DNA of 64,000 nucleotides from Erysipelotrichaceae bacterium. Its GTDB lineage: Bacteria > Bacillota_I > Bacilli_A > Erysipelotrichales > Coprobacillaceae. A program made the translations under genes and the position numbers. How positions within the stretch are numbered: the first letter of the stretch is position 1; every line of letters starts with the position of its first letter. Under the pieces are notes generated by a model. It did not search any database. It had not been told where the DNA came from and was given only the letters and a program-made list of their open reading frames with translations. Positions 55,973-64,000 of the stretch are shown here, one piece after another. The DNA lies in assembly GCA_018365815.1 (NCBI GenBank), contig JAGZJH010000007.1:1-64000 (forward strand), given 5' to 3'.

Positions 55973-56494
55973 TTATTCTGTTTCAATTAAACCATATCCG
56001 CCATCATTACGTGCATATACTACACTAACCATTTGACTTTCATTATCTAAATAAACAAAGAAACTATGCCCTAATAATTCCATTTGCATAATCGCTTCTT
56101 CTAAATCCATTGGTTTTGGATGGATAGCTTTAGTTTTAACTAAAACATCTTCTTCTACTTGAACATCTTCAATAGATGCGATATTAAACGGTTTACTAGC
56201 ATGACGTCTGCTTAATTTAGTTTTTTGTTTTCTGATTTGTCCCTCAATTTTTTCTAACACTTTATCAATTGCAGAATACAAATCATCATCGACATCTTCA
56301 GCTCTTAAAATTACATATTCCGTTGGAATAGTCACTTCTATTTTTTGCCCATAAGGATAAGTTCTAACCAAAACTTTTGCTTCCACATCATCGCTAATGA
56401 TAAAATACTTATCAAGTTTGGCTAATTGTTTTACAATTTTACTTTCGATTGCTTCAGTAATTTCAATATTTTTTCCTCTTACAATTACTTTCAT
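55973..56494 (-). CDS. hpf: Long-form ribosome hibernation promoting factor
   Basis: Dimerises 70S ribosomes into inactive 100S particles. The N-terminal S30AE domain (MKVIVRGKNIEITEAIE) is joined by a linker to a C-terminal dimerisation domain (KTKAIHPKPMDLEEAIMQMELLGHSFFVYLD). The 173-residue form is the long type of Firmicutes. The frame extends to 56530, but GAAGGAGGG lies 6 bases before the ATG at 56494. Confidence 0.96.
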   Translation of the reverse strand: MKVIVRGKNIEITEAIESKIVKQLAKLDKYFIISDDVEAKVLVRTYPYGQKIEVTIPTEYVILRAEDVDDDLYSAIDKVLEKIEGQIRKQKTKLSRRHASKPFNIASIEDVQVEEDVLVKTKAIHPKPMDLEEAIMQMELLGHSFFVYLDNESQMVSVVYARNDGGYGLIETE

Positions 56495-56587
56495 AACAAT
56501 CCCTCCTTCTATACTTTTATTATACATCATATTTAAAAAAATTACATTAAAAATGATTAAAAAATGAAAACTCTTTCATATAAAATA

Positions 56588-56611
56588 AACACCACTTTTA
56601 AACGTGGTGTT
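56588..56611 (-). terminator. Terminator of metK
   Basis: AACACCAC / GTGGTGTT stem with an 8-base loop, 5 bases beyond the metK stop. The reverse strand continues TTTATTTTAT. Confidence 0.8.
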
Positions 56612-56616
56612 ATTTT

Positions 56617-57762
56617 CTATAAATATTTTTTTAATGTTTCAACTTTATCTAGTTTTTCCCATGGTAAATCTAAATCACCACGGCCAAAATGTCCATAAGC
56701 AGCAGTTTTAGCATAAATCGGACGTTTTAAATCAAGCATTTCAATAATTCCGTTTGGTGTTAAATTAAAGTTTTCTTTAATGGCTTGGAGTAAAACTTCT
56801 TGGCTAACTTTTCCGGTTCCAAATGTTTCAACAAAAATTGATGTTGGTTCTTGAACTCCAATAGCATAAGATAATTGAATTTCAGCTTTACTTGCAAGTT
56901 TTGCACCGACAATGTTTTTAGCAATATATCTAGCCATATAAGCCGCACTACGGTCTACTTTTGATGGATCTTTTCCAGAAAAAGCACCACCACCATGTCT
57001 TGCATAACCGCCATATGTATCTACAATAATTTTTCTTCCAGTAAGTCCAGTATCCCCATGAGGTCCACCGATGACAAATCTTCCAGTTGGATTAATAATC
57101 ACACGATAATCTGTATTCATATTATATTTTGAAACGACATAATCCATGATTTGAGTTTTAACATAGTTTTTAAACTCTTGTTCACAATAATCTTCATCGT
57201 GTTGAATCGACATTAAAATAGTATCAATTTTGGGTGATGAAGAGTTTGTATAATCAATAGTTACTTGTGATTTCATATCCGGACGAGCATTTTTAAACTC
57301 ACCTGATTGTCTTTTTTCAGTCGCAACACGTACTAATTGATGGGCAATTGAAATGGCTAAAGGCATATATCCTTCTGTTTCGTCAGTGGCATAACCAAAC
57401 ATAATTCCTTGATCCCCTGCTCCACCAACATCACTATTTGTTCCTAAGGCAATATCTACTGATTGTGTATCTAATACAACTTTAATTTCACAAGTATCAC
57501 CATTAATTCCAATATCTTCATGTGTATAACCGATTTCTTTGATTTTTTCTCTGGCGACTGCTTCATAATCAACTTTTGCTAAAGTTGTAATTTCACCACC
57601 GATAATTACTAAATTAGTTGTTGCAAAACACTCGCAAGCAACTCTTGAATTTGGATCCTGTGCTAAACAGGCATCTAAAATTGCATCTGAAATTTGATCA
57701 CATACTTTATCAGGATGACCGATTGATACAGATTCAGATGTAAAAAGAATTTTTTCACTCAT
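56617..57762 (-). CDS. metK: S-adenosylmethionine synthetase
   Basis: Makes SAM from methionine and ATP. Motifs [28 protein letters not shown], the catalytic-lysine region [19 protein letters not shown] (quoted in part) and the C-terminal [13 protein letters not shown] are intact over 381 residues. The gene follows a SAM-I riboswitch. Confidence 0.98.
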   Translation of the reverse strand: MSEKILFTSESVSIGHPDKVCDQISDAILDACLAQDPNSRVACECFATTNLVIIGGEITTLAKVDYEAVAREKIKEIGYTHEDIGINGDTCEIKVVLDTQSVDIALGTNSDVGGAGDQGIMFGYATDETEGYMPLAISIAHQLVRVATEKRQSGEFKNARPDMKSQVTIDYTNSSSPKIDTILMSIQHDEDYCEQEFKNYVKTQIMDYVVSKYNMNTDYRVIINPTGRFVIGGPHGDTGLTGRKIIVDTYGGYARHGGGAFSGKDPSKVDRSAAYMARYIAKNIVGAKLASKAEIQLSYAIGVQEPTSIFVETFGTGKVSQEVLLQAIKENFNLTPNGIIEMLDLKRPIYAKTAAYGHFGRGDLDLPWEKLDKVETLKKYL

Positions 57763-57790
57763 TTTTTGTCCCCCTATTTTAATATTCTAA

Positions 57791-57935
57791 TAAAAAAAGC
57801 TTTCAAGAGGAAAGCTTTATATCACTAAAGATTTTCCTCTTATTGTCCGAGTAAACTCGCTTGGGTAAAGGCACCTTCTTATTAAAGGGTTGCCACCACA
57901 TCATCGATCCCAAATCTAGTGGTTCTAAATAAGAG
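57791..57935 (-). promoter_or_regulatory. SAM-I (S-box) riboswitch of metK
   Basis: The reverse strand shows P1 (CTCTTAT / ATAAGAG, 57929-57935 with 57837-57843), the core GATGTGGTGGCAACC, the AAGGTGCC joining segment and the GAGTTTACTCGG hairpin. Downstream is a terminator stem AAAGCTTTC / GAAAGCTTT (57796-57818) with a T-run. The 3' P1 strand extended to AAGAGGAAA can pair with TTTCCTCTT of the terminator, giving an antiterminator. High SAM should favour termination. Confidence 0.93.
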
Positions 57936-57960
57936 CTTTTTATTAAATTGTTGTTAAGTA

Positions 57961-58050
57961 TTATTTTGAAACTAGTTGTTCTATGAGTTCTTTTGGTAAA
58001 TGAATACTTTCATATACAGCTATTAACTTTTCTAAATCACTTTGTTTCAT
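57961..58050 (-). CDS. 29-codon small ORF upstream of the metK riboswitch
   Basis: A frame from ATG 58050 with GAGGTGATATTC immediately upstream, a good ribosome-binding site. The product begins MKQSDLEKLIAVYESIHL and ends LIEQLVSK. It is amphipathic and probably helical, with no further Met, so it is not a Met-codon attenuator peptide. It ends 25 bases before the riboswitch. The promoter at 58112-58140 lies 60 bases upstream, and I see no convincing second promoter between the ORF and the riboswitch. Reality as a gene is inferred from the start signals. Confidence 0.6.
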   Translation of the reverse strand: MKQSDLEKLIAVYESIHLPKELIEQLVSK

Positions 58051-58111
58051 GAATATCACCTCAAATTATTTTGGCATAATTTGTAGAAATTATTCAAACT
58101 TAACGTATATG

Positions 58112-58140
58112 ATTATACACAATCTCATTTATAAAATCAA
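58112..58140 (-). promoter_or_regulatory. Promoter for the small ORF and probably metK
   Basis: On the reverse strand, TTGATT (58135-58140), 17-base spacer, TATAAT (58112-58117). Transcription would begin near 58105. Confidence 0.75.
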
Positions 58141-58145
58141 GAAGA

Positions 58146-58559
58146 TTAAATATAGCGTTTAAATGTTGCGATTTCTTTTAATAAAAAATTTGAATAATCT
58201 TGAGCAATCAGGCATATATTAGGATTACTTTTACTTTTTAATGCTTTATATTTTTGATTAAAACGTTGATTTCCTAATCTGGTTCCCTGAATTAACATAT
58301 AAGCAATACTTGCATCACTGTTATCCTTTTTAACCTCTTTTTCAATTCCTTTTTTAACCATATAATGTGATAAAAAACTTTGTTTTGGATGTGCTTTTAA
58401 AGATTGTCGCATTTGTTTAAGTGATTGAATTTCTAAATCAATATCTTTTTTAATAAAATTATCTTTTTTCCTAAGACACTTTTTTAAATGTTTTAATGCG
58501 TACTCATTCATTTCAAGACTTTGATATAAATAATATTCCAGTGGATCTTTTTTCGCCAT
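58146..58559 (-). CDS. Unknown helical Lys-rich protein, 137 residues
   Basis: A soluble, highly charged, mostly alpha-helical protein opening with MAKKDPLEYYLYQSLEMNEY. Regular Leu spacing and clusters of Lys suggest a four-helix bundle resembling ferritin-like or DUF2383-type folds, but I do not recognise the family. It is translated from AAAGGAG at 58569. It lies between the MarR gene and the metK unit and ends only 6 bases from the metK promoter. Confidence 0.65.
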   Translation of the reverse strand: MAKKDPLEYYLYQSLEMNEYALKHLKKCLRKKDNFIKKDIDLEIQSLKQMRQSLKAHPKQSFLSHYMVKKGIEKEVKKDNSDASIAYMLIQGTRLGNQRFNQKYKALKSKSNPNICLIAQDYSNFLLKEIATFKRYI

Positions 58560-58597
58560 AACTAACTCCTTTCAAGTTATTATGGATTAAAAATAAA

Positions 58598-58622
58598 AAA
58601 GTAGAAATAATTTTTCTACTTT
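58598..58622 (-). terminator. Terminator of the MarR-Nfu transcript
   Basis: AAAGTAGAAA / TTTCTACTTT with a 5-base loop, followed by T residues on the reverse strand. It ends the transcript carrying nfu and marR. Confidence 0.85.
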
Positions 58623-58692
58623 AATAGTATATCACATATTTATAGCTACTTAATCCCATATTTATGTCATTTTTTTCTCAATTTTGTTTCAT

Positions 58693-59139
58693 TTATTTAT
58701 AAGTATCTTTAATGTCATTTAATCGTTTAGAAATTTCTTTAATTGTATCATTTACCCACTCAACCATATCTGGTTCAATACAATCATAAATCACATCATC
58801 AATGGCTTCATGAATTTCTTGATGCAACACTAAAGCCTCTTGACCGCTTTTGGTTAATTTTAAAATTACAATACGATGATCTTCTTCATGACGTGAACGT
58901 TCAACTACCCCTTTAAGAATCAACTTATTAATCGCTGTTGTTAAAGATCCGACAGTAATTAAAAGACGGTTAGCCACATTTGTCATTGTCGCTTCTTTTT
59001 CAAGCGCAATTGCTTCTAATACGTGTAATTCAGAGATCGATAAAAAATCAAATTTCGTACATTTTAATTGCTGCGACTGTAAGTCATATGCAATATTTAC
59101 ACAATCTACTAATAAAGAAGTAATAGAATCCTTACTCAT
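58693..59139 (-). CDS. MarR-family transcriptional regulator (FabT-like)
   Basis: A 148-residue winged-helix regulator (LHVLEAIALEKEATMTNVANRL; recognition helix TVGSLTTAINKLILKG; wing RHEEDHRIVILKLT). The general form resembles FabT, which controls fatty-acid synthesis, but no fab genes are present. The ATG overlaps the nfu stop by 1 base (TAATG), so the two are translationally coupled. Confidence 0.85.
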   Translation of the reverse strand: MSKDSITSLLVDCVNIAYDLQSQQLKCTKFDFLSISELHVLEAIALEKEATMTNVANRLLITVGSLTTAINKLILKGVVERSRHEEDHRIVILKLTKSGQEALVLHQEIHEAIDDVIYDCIEPDMVEWVNDTIKEISKRLNDIKDTYK

Positions 59140-59366
59140 TAAATCGCAACAACTTCTACAACTCCCGGTACTTCTTCTACCAGAATTTGTTCAATTCCTT
59201 CTTTTAATGTTTCATCTAACATTGAACACCCTGCACATGCACCTAACATATGAACATAAACAACGCCATCTTTAAATGCTTCAAATTGAACATCACCACC
59301 ATCACGATTTAAATATGGACGTAATTTATTAATGACTTCAATAATTTGACTTTCTATATTTTCCAT
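59139..59366 (-). CDS. NifU-like C-terminal (Nfu) Fe-S scaffold
   Basis: A 75-residue single Nfu domain with the cluster motif CAGCSMLDETLKEGIEQ (C-x2-C). It can hold a [4Fe-4S] cluster for transfer to target proteins. No other suf/isc genes are adjacent. The transcript continues into the MarR gene. Confidence 0.93.
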   Translation of the reverse strand: MENIESQIIEVINKLRPYLNRDGGDVQFEAFKDGVVYVHMLGACAGCSMLDETLKEGIEQILVEEVPGVVEVVAI

Positions 59367-59485
59367 AAATACACCTCTAATCCTTTATTATTATTTTTAA
59401 TCTTTCTTATATATTATAACACAATTTTAGTGCATTTAAAGATTAATGTGCTATAATAATTAGTCGTAAGGAGCGTGTTTAATAA

Positions 59486-59845
59486 ATGGTGAAAATTGGG
59501 GAAATTGTCGAAGTGACAATTACAGGAATTCAACCTTATGGCGCTTTTGCTTTATTGCCTGATTACTCTACTGGACTGATTCACATTTCTGAAATATCAG
59601 AAGGATTTGTAAAAAATGTAGAGAACTTTGTGCATAAGGGCGAAAAAATATCAGTTAAAATTATTGATATTGATCAAGAAACCCATCAAGCTAAATTGAG
59701 TCTAAAAGCGATTGATTACCGCTCAAAGCGTCGTGATCGTCGCCATGGTTTTAGGCATCAAAAACAGCTGATTAAAGAAACCCCAAAAGGCTTTGAACCG
59801 CTAAGGCAAATGTTACCCATTTGGATTGCTCAAGAAAATAAATAA
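59486..59845 (+). CDS. S1-domain RNA-binding protein (YugI/CvfD family)
   Basis: A 119-residue protein with one S1 domain (residues 3-73; [20 protein letters not shown] opening and AKLSLKAID closing) and a basic, Arg-rich tail ([15 protein letters not shown]). Homologues include general stress protein 13 and the post-transcriptional regulator CvfD. AAGGAG is 12 bases before the ATG; a GTG follows directly as an alternative start. It is followed by pgi. Confidence 0.9.
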   Translation: MVKIGEIVEVTITGIQPYGAFALLPDYSTGLIHISEISEGFVKNVENFVHKGEKISVKIIDIDQETHQAKLSLKAIDYRSKRRDRRHGFRHQKQLIKETPKGFEPLRQMLPIWIAQENK

Positions 59846-59858
59846 CGGAGGAATATGT

Positions 59859-61139
59859 ATGATCAAATTAGATTTAACAAATGCAAAACTTGAAGAAGAC
59901 ATTTTAAGTTATTCAGATACTGTCAAAGAACTTCATGATATGATTCATCAAAAAAATGGTAAAGGAAATGATTTTTTAGGTTGGTTAGATTGGCCAGTAA
60001 ATTATGACCGTGATGAAGTTCAAAGAATTAAAGTAAAAAGTCAAGAAATCATCGAAAAAGTGGATGTATTATTAGTTTGTGGAATTGGAGGTTCTTATTT
60101 AGGTGCCAGAGCTGCAATTGAAGCAATTAACGGATTATATCCAACTAATAAAGTAGAAATTATTTATGTTGGAAATACATTCTCATCTAATTATATCAGT
60201 CAAGTTGTAAATTATATTGAAAATAAAGAATTTGCAATTAACTGTATTTCTAAATCTGGTACAACAACTGAAACTTCTATAGCATTTAGAATTTTCAAAG
60301 AATTAGCAGAAAAAAGATATGGTAAAGAAGAAGCAAGAAAACGCATTATTGCTACAACTGATAAAGAAAAAGGTGCATTAAAAACATTAGCTAATAATGA
60401 AGGATATGAAACATATACAATTCCTGATGATATTGGGGGACGCTATTCTGTATTAACTGCAGTTGGTTTATTCCCAATTGCTGTAGCTGGAATTGATATT
60501 GAAAAAATGTTAGAAGGGGCTGCAAAAGCAAGAGCTGACTTTGATAATAACGATTTAGCAACAAATGATTGTTATAAATACGGTGTTGCCAGACAAATGT
60601 TAAATAAAGCTGGATACCCAGCAGAAATGTTTGTAACTTATGAATTACAATATGCAATGCTTGCTGAATGGTGGAAACAATTATTTGGAGAATCAGAAGG
60701 TAAAGAAAATAAAGGTATTTTACCAACTTCAGCAACATTCTCAACTGATTTACATTCACTTGGACAATTTATTCAAGAAGGAAGCAAAGTTGTTTATGAA
60801 ACAGTCTTACAAGTTGAAAACCCAATTGCTGATGTCACTATTCCTAGCGATGAAGATAATTTAGACAACTTAAATTACTTAGCGGGAAAAACTGTTGACT
60901 TTGTAAATAAAAAAGCAGCAGAAGGTACAATTGATGCCCATGCAAATACTGGAAATGTGCCTAATATTGTCATTACATTAGATAAAATGGACGCTTATTC
61001 ATTTGGATACTTAGTTTATTTCTTTGAAAAAGCTTGTGCATTATCTGTTTATTTATTAGGAGTTAATCCATTTAACCAACCAGGTGTTGAAGTTTATAAG
61101 AAAAATATGTTTAAATTGCTTGGAAAACCAGGGGCTTAA
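59859..61139 (+). CDS. pgi: Glucose-6-phosphate isomerase
   Basis: Interconverts glucose-6-phosphate and fructose-6-phosphate. The 426-residue bacterial short form has the phosphate-binding [22 protein letters not shown] and [16 protein letters not shown] motifs. The frame opens at 59826 inside the S1 gene, but GGAGG is 8 bases before ATG 59859. The gap to the S1 gene is 13 bases, so both are one transcript. Confidence 0.97.
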   Translation: MIKLDLTNAKLEEDILSYSDTVKELHDMIHQKNGKGNDFLGWLDWPVNYDRDEVQRIKVKSQEIIEKVDVLLVCGIGGSYLGARAAIEAINGLYPTNKVEIIYVGNTFSSNYISQVVNYIENKEFAINCISKSGTTTETSIAFRIFKELAEKRYGKEEARKRIIATTDKEKGALKTLANNEGYETYTIPDDIGGRYSVLTAVGLFPIAVAGIDIEKMLEGAAKARADFDNNDLATNDCYKYGVARQMLNKAGYPAEMFVTYELQYAMLAEWWKQLFGESEGKENKGILPTSATFSTDLHSLGQFIQEGSKVVYETVLQVENPIADVTIPSDEDNLDNLNYLAGKTVDFVNKKAAEGTIDAHANTGNVPNIVITLDKMDAYSFGYLVYFFEKACALSVYLLGVNPFNQPGVEVYKKNMFKLLGKPGA

Positions 61140-61149
61140 TATTACTTAT

Positions 61150-61186
61150 AAAGATTTAGTGTAGTTCTACATTAAATCTTTTTTTA
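61150..61186 (+). terminator. Terminator of pgi
   Basis: AAAGATTTAGTGTA / TACATTAAATCTTT, a 14-bp stem with one G-U and a GTTC loop, then T residues. Confidence 0.9.
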
Positions 61187-61213
61187 TACAAATTAAGATT
61201 TCATACACTTTAT

Positions 61214-61246
61214 GACTAAAATATATCAATATTTTAGTCTTTTTTT
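61214..61246 (+). terminator. Second plus-strand terminator-like hairpin
   Basis: GACTAAAATAT / ATATTTTAGTC with a 4-base loop, followed by seven T residues. It is only about 28 bases past the first terminator and has no gene of its own. Confidence 0.75.
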
Positions 61247-61265
61247 ACATTATAAACATATAAAA

Positions 61266-61293
61266 AAGTTAGTTTAAAATTCTAAACTAACTT
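61266..61293 (-). terminator. Terminator of the fucosidase gene
   Basis: AAGTTAGTTTA / TAAACTAACTT, an 11-bp stem with a 6-base loop; the reverse strand continues TTTTTATATG. Confidence 0.85.
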
Positions 61294-61300
61294 CATCTTA

Positions 61301-62317
61301 CTAACCATTTTTTTCTAACTCACGTAATTCATTTAAAGCTGCATAAGAAGCCATTGGAATACGTCCTAAACCATCTAAACCGATATTTAATAAATAATTA
61401 ATTCCTAAATGATTTAAATGTTTTTTAATTTCATACAACATTTGTCCCGTTTTAAAATCATGGTCATGATATGAAAATCCCCAACTGTTATTCATTGTTG
61501 CAGCAGTTTCATATAATCCATTTGGTGAAGGTTTTAATCCATCAACACTGTTATAATCCACTTCACTAGAAATTTCTAATGAATTTGGAATTTCGTTATC
61601 ACCTAAAGAAACATAATCATATTTCCCATTTCCTAAACGAGAATTAATTAAACAATCAGGTTGTAAACGTTTTACGGTTTCATAAATTTTTTGGCTTTGT
61701 TCATGAGTTAAAGTCATTGGCATATCAAACCATGCCGTTGCAATTTCACCGTAATTTGTCATAATTTCTTCAATTTGAGGTAAAATCTTGTTTTCAAAAC
61801 AAACATTAAAATCCTTTTCACCTTTAAAATCCCAACTATTATCCCAAGTTGTTCCGGCAGTTTCGATATGGTTTGATAAATAACCTCCCCCATGTCTTTC
61901 ATGCCAATCTAAATCTTGTGAATAATAAATTCCAAATTTCAATCCAAATTCTTTACAAGCATCAGCTAATTCCTTTACCACATCACGTTTAAAAGGTGTT
62001 TTGTCATAAACATTGTATGTATCTACTTTAGAGTGGTACATAGCAAAACCATCATGATGTTTTGTTGTCACCACTAAATATGTCATTCCACAAGTTTTTG
62101 CAAATTTAACAATCTCTTTAGCGTCAAAATAAACCGGATTAAATGCCTCAGCTAATTTTTCATATTCACTGTTTGGAATTTGAAATTTTGATTGAATCCA
62201 CTCTGCATAAGCACTTGAACGCTGACCTTTATATTCACCAGCAAGTAATGAATATAATCCCCAATGGATCATCATTCCAAATTTAGCGTCCTTAAACCAT
62301 TCAACATTTTTATTCAT
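61301..62317 (-). CDS. GH29 alpha-L-fucosidase
   Basis: Cleaves terminal alpha-L-fucose from oligosaccharides. The N-terminal FGMMIHWGLYS, the TKHHDGF loop (86-91) and the nucleophile Asp198 in TAWFDMP identify GH29. At 338 residues it is the catalytic barrel only, without the usual C-terminal beta-sandwich, and has no signal peptide, so it acts on imported fucosides. No transporter or fucose catabolic genes are adjacent. GGGAGG precedes the ATG. Confidence 0.92.
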   Translation of the reverse strand: MNKNVEWFKDAKFGMMIHWGLYSLLAGEYKGQRSSAYAEWIQSKFQIPNSEYEKLAEAFNPVYFDAKEIVKFAKTCGMTYLVVTTKHHDGFAMYHSKVDTYNVYDKTPFKRDVVKELADACKEFGLKFGIYYSQDLDWHERHGGGYLSNHIETAGTTWDNSWDFKGEKDFNVCFENKILPQIEEIMTNYGEIATAWFDMPMTLTHEQSQKIYETVKRLQPDCLINSRLGNGKYDYVSLGDNEIPNSLEISSEVDYNSVDGLKPSPNGLYETAATMNNSWGFSYHDHDFKTGQMLYEIKKHLNHLGINYLLNIGLDGLGRIPMASYAALNELRELEKNG

Positions 62318-62383
62318 CTATTTGTCCTCCCGTAGCCTAAAAAGGGCTTACATCGCTATATAATAACTGATTAAAATAAGAAG

Positions 62384-63121
62384 TCAAGACTTTTTTATTT
62401 GAATTTTATATTCAATGATACTCATTAATTTAATTGGAATAAAATGAGAAACATAATAAGCTAATTTATTTGAAAAACCGGGAATAATTATTGTTTTATT
62501 TTTAAAAACATCTTTTAAAATTAATTGTGCAATTTGAGAAGCACTTTTTTGTTTTAACGAATTTTTAACATTTGCATTTTTATCAAAGTTAGAAGAAAAA
62601 GAACCCGGTAAACAAACTTGAACTAAAATAGAAGAATGTTGTTTTTTTAATTCATAAGCCACACTTAATGATAACATTGTTACAAATGATTTAGATGCCC
62701 CATAACTTGCCATTAAAGGATCAACTTGCTTAGAGGCAATTGAACTAATATTGACCACTCTACCATGATTTTGAGACATAATATAAGTTTTCATTAATAA
62801 ATCCAATGCCACGATATTAGTCTTTAACAATGTTTTTTCTTTTTCAATAGAATACTGCCCGTAAAATCCATATTGACCAATTCCAGCATTATTAATCAAT
62901 AAATCAATTTGGTGACTTTGAATATAGCGACATAACTTATCTAAAAACTCATCACTACATAAATCTCCAACAAGTAAAGTGACGTTGTTTAAATCTTGAA
63001 AGTTTTCATTTAATTGTTGTTTGTTTCGACCCACTAATATTAAATCATAGCCTTTTTGATTTAAAAGAATACCCAGTTCTTTACCTAATCCAGAAGTGGC
63101 TCCGGTAATTAAAGCAAGCAT
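62384..63121 (-). CDS. Short-chain dehydrogenase/reductase
   Basis: An NAD(P)-dependent oxidoreductase with the Rossmann TGATSGLG motif (6-13), the NNAG strand (77-80), and the catalytic Ser127, Tyr140 and Lys144 in the Y-x3-K form YGASK. An extended hydrophobic C-terminal region suggests the membrane-associated DltE/YqjQ subgroup. The substrate is unknown. Its ATG overlaps the rarA stop by 1 base. Confidence 0.9.
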   Translation of the reverse strand: MLALITGATSGLGKELGILLNQKGYDLILVGRNKQQLNENFQDLNNVTLLVGDLCSDEFLDKLCRYIQSHQIDLLINNAGIGQYGFYGQYSIEKEKTLLKTNIVALDLLMKTYIMSQNHGRVVNISSIASKQVDPLMASYGASKSFVTMLSLSVAYELKKQHSSILVQVCLPGSFSSNFDKNANVKNSLKQKSASQIAQLILKDVFKNKTIIIPGFSNKLAYYVSHFIPIKLMSIIEYKIQIKKS

Positions 63122-64000
63122 TATTTATGACGATCCTTTTGACTTTTGACATGATCCCAATAATTTTTAATTTGCATTTCATGTTTATTTTGTGATGGAA
63201 TATAATAAACCCTGTCTTTTAAATCATCTGGTAAATATTGTTGAGTGACATAGTCGTTGACAAAATCATGCGGATAAATATAATTTTGACCTTGTTTTTC
63301 ACCAAAACCATCATAGTGTACGTTTTGAATACAACGTGGATAATGAATACCTTTACCACTTTGAACATCTGCAATGGCTTTATCCATCGCCATATACGCT
63401 GAATTTGATTTAGGGGCAGTTGCTAATACCACCACTGCTTGGGCTAATGGAATTCTTGCTTCAGGAAGTCCAAGTTGAGTTGCACTATCACAACACGCTT
63501 TAACAATCGTAATGGCTTGAGGATAAGCCATTCCAATATCCTCACAAGCAATGACTAATAGCCTACGAATAGGTGAAAATAAGTCACCACCATTTAATAA
63601 TTTCGCTAAATAAAATAATGCGGCATCAGGATCACTTCCTCGAATTGACTTTTGTAAACCAGATAATAAATCATAATGTTGATCACCACTTTTATCATAA
63701 TTCATACCGGTATTATGAATAAGTGAGGCTACTTTATCTAATGTCACTTTCACAGTGTCACTTTCATTACGACAAACAAAATAAGAAAGTTCAACTGTAT
63801 TAATTGATTTACGGACATCACCACCGGCATTTTTAGCAATGTATTCAATAACTTCTTGACTGATCTCAAATTTAACGTGATTTCTATCTTCTAAATAACG
63901 ATAAGCACGATGTATCGCCGGAATTAACTCTTTGCTTAAAACACCTTTAAATTCAAATACGACACAACGTGATAATAACGCATTATAAATATAAAAATAT
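63121..64000 (-). CDS. rarA: Replication-associated recombination protein RarA (MgsA), 5' part missing
   Basis: An AAA+ ATPase that acts at stalled replication forks. The continuous frame to the window edge gives 293 codons: sensor region (NALLSRCVVFEFK), the sensor-2 segment NAGGDVRKSINTVEL, then the RarA tetramerisation domain (YDLLSGLQKSIRGSDPDAALFYLA; CEDIGMAYPQA; YKHPHDF-like IYPHDF). The Walker A/B and start lie outside the window. An internal GTG at 63753 begins a shorter frame that is only part of the same gene. The stop overlaps the SDR start (TAATG). Confidence 0.95.
   Translation of the reverse strand, partial: YFYIYNALLSRCVVFEFKGVLSKELIPAIHRAYRYLEDRNHVKFEISQEVIEYIAKNAGGDVRKSINTVELSYFVCRNESDTVKVTLDKVASLIHNTGMNYDKSGDQHYDLLSGLQKSIRGSDPDAALFYLAKLLNGGDLFSPIRRLLVIACEDIGMAYPQAITIVKACCDSATQLGLPEARIPLAQAVVVLATAPKSNSAYMAMDKAIADVQSGKGIHYPRCIQNVHYDGFGEKQGQNYIYPHDFVNDYVTQQYLPDDLKDRVYYIPSQNKHEMQIKNYWDHVKSQKDRHK

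Noticed and set aside
63121..63753. Stand-alone 210-residue protein starting at the GTG at 63753
   Set aside because: The frame continues upstream to the window edge with RarA motifs, so it is the 3' part of rarA.
1..64000. tRNA, rRNA, CRISPR array, prophage
   Set aside because: Scanning both strands showed no cloverleaf, rRNA string, regular repeat-spacer array or phage genes.

Overview
The window is a compact, AT-rich chromosomal segment with almost entirely housekeeping content. It most likely comes from a spore-forming, low-GC Firmicute of the Erysipelotrichia (Thomasclavelia/Coprobacillus-like gut anaerobe). Pointers seen in the sequence are an alpha/beta-type small acid-soluble spore protein, EzrA, a T-box leader on leuS, an S-box (SAM-I) riboswitch on metK, an apparently pyrophosphate-type phosphofructokinase, a c-di-AMP receptor (DarA) and a short SMC of the size seen in mycoplasma relatives. 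The taxonomic call is inference; no rRNA is present. I see no tRNA genes, CRISPR array, prophage or defence island. The only mobile DNA is the first 12 codons of a probable IS3-type transposase at the left edge.

Layout. 1-5.4 kb: transposase edge; a minus-strand run CNNM/CorC protein, GNAT acetyltransferase, unknown 252-residue protein, aldehyde dehydrogenase; then a GH32 beta-fructosidase. 5.5-12.3 kb: mnmA-recD2-small membrane protein, aminopeptidase, a ROK kinase lacking the zinc cysteines and an RluA-type pseudouridine synthase. 12.4-17.5 kb: DUF3800 protein on the plus strand; minus-strand run papain-like protein, CapA-like lipoprotein, HAD-DUF523 fusion, malic enzyme; then darA. 17.6-21.8 kb: cardiolipin synthase and mutY, two tandem XRE regulators and a DUF421 membrane protein. 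22.2-28.8 kb: nitroreductase, P-loop kinase, guaB, pfk, a MocR regulator divergent from an ECF S component, and a cold-shock protein. 28.9-36.7 kb: SRP/chromosome block smc-ftsY-ylxM-ffh behind a two-component system. 36.9-45 kb: nrnA, ackA, SASP, thiI-nifS, ezrA, rpsD with a long leader. 45.5-54.9 kb: endonuclease/phosphatase-fold protein, marR-MATE operon, leuS with T-box, and two ABC ATPase-permease fusions. 54.9-64 kb: radical SAM protein, hpf, metK with SAM-I riboswitch and an upstream 29-codon ORF, a helical unknown, MarR and Nfu, S1 protein and pgi, GH29 fucosidase, SDR and the 3' part of rarA.

How the genes fit together. thiI and nifS form a sulfur-transfer pair for tRNA thiolation, and mnmA is a second tRNA thiolase. 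ffh, ftsY and ylxM serve co-translational targeting. pfk, pgi, ackA, the ROK kinase, malic enzyme, GH32 and GH29 describe a fermentative sugar metaboliser. Regulation is largely by RNA (T-box, S-box, probable S4 leader) and by local regulators with visible palindromic sites (marR-MATE, MocR-ECF, XRE pair).

I found no clear new multi-gene system. The observations most worth following are: the 29-codon ORF that shares a promoter with the metK riboswitch; the HAD-DUF523 fusion; the MocR/ECF divergon (candidate vitamin B6 uptake); the rpsD leader with mutually exclusive pairings; and the XRE pair sharing a motif. About twelve start codons were moved inward from the longest frame on ribosome-binding-site evidence; the reason is given in each entry.
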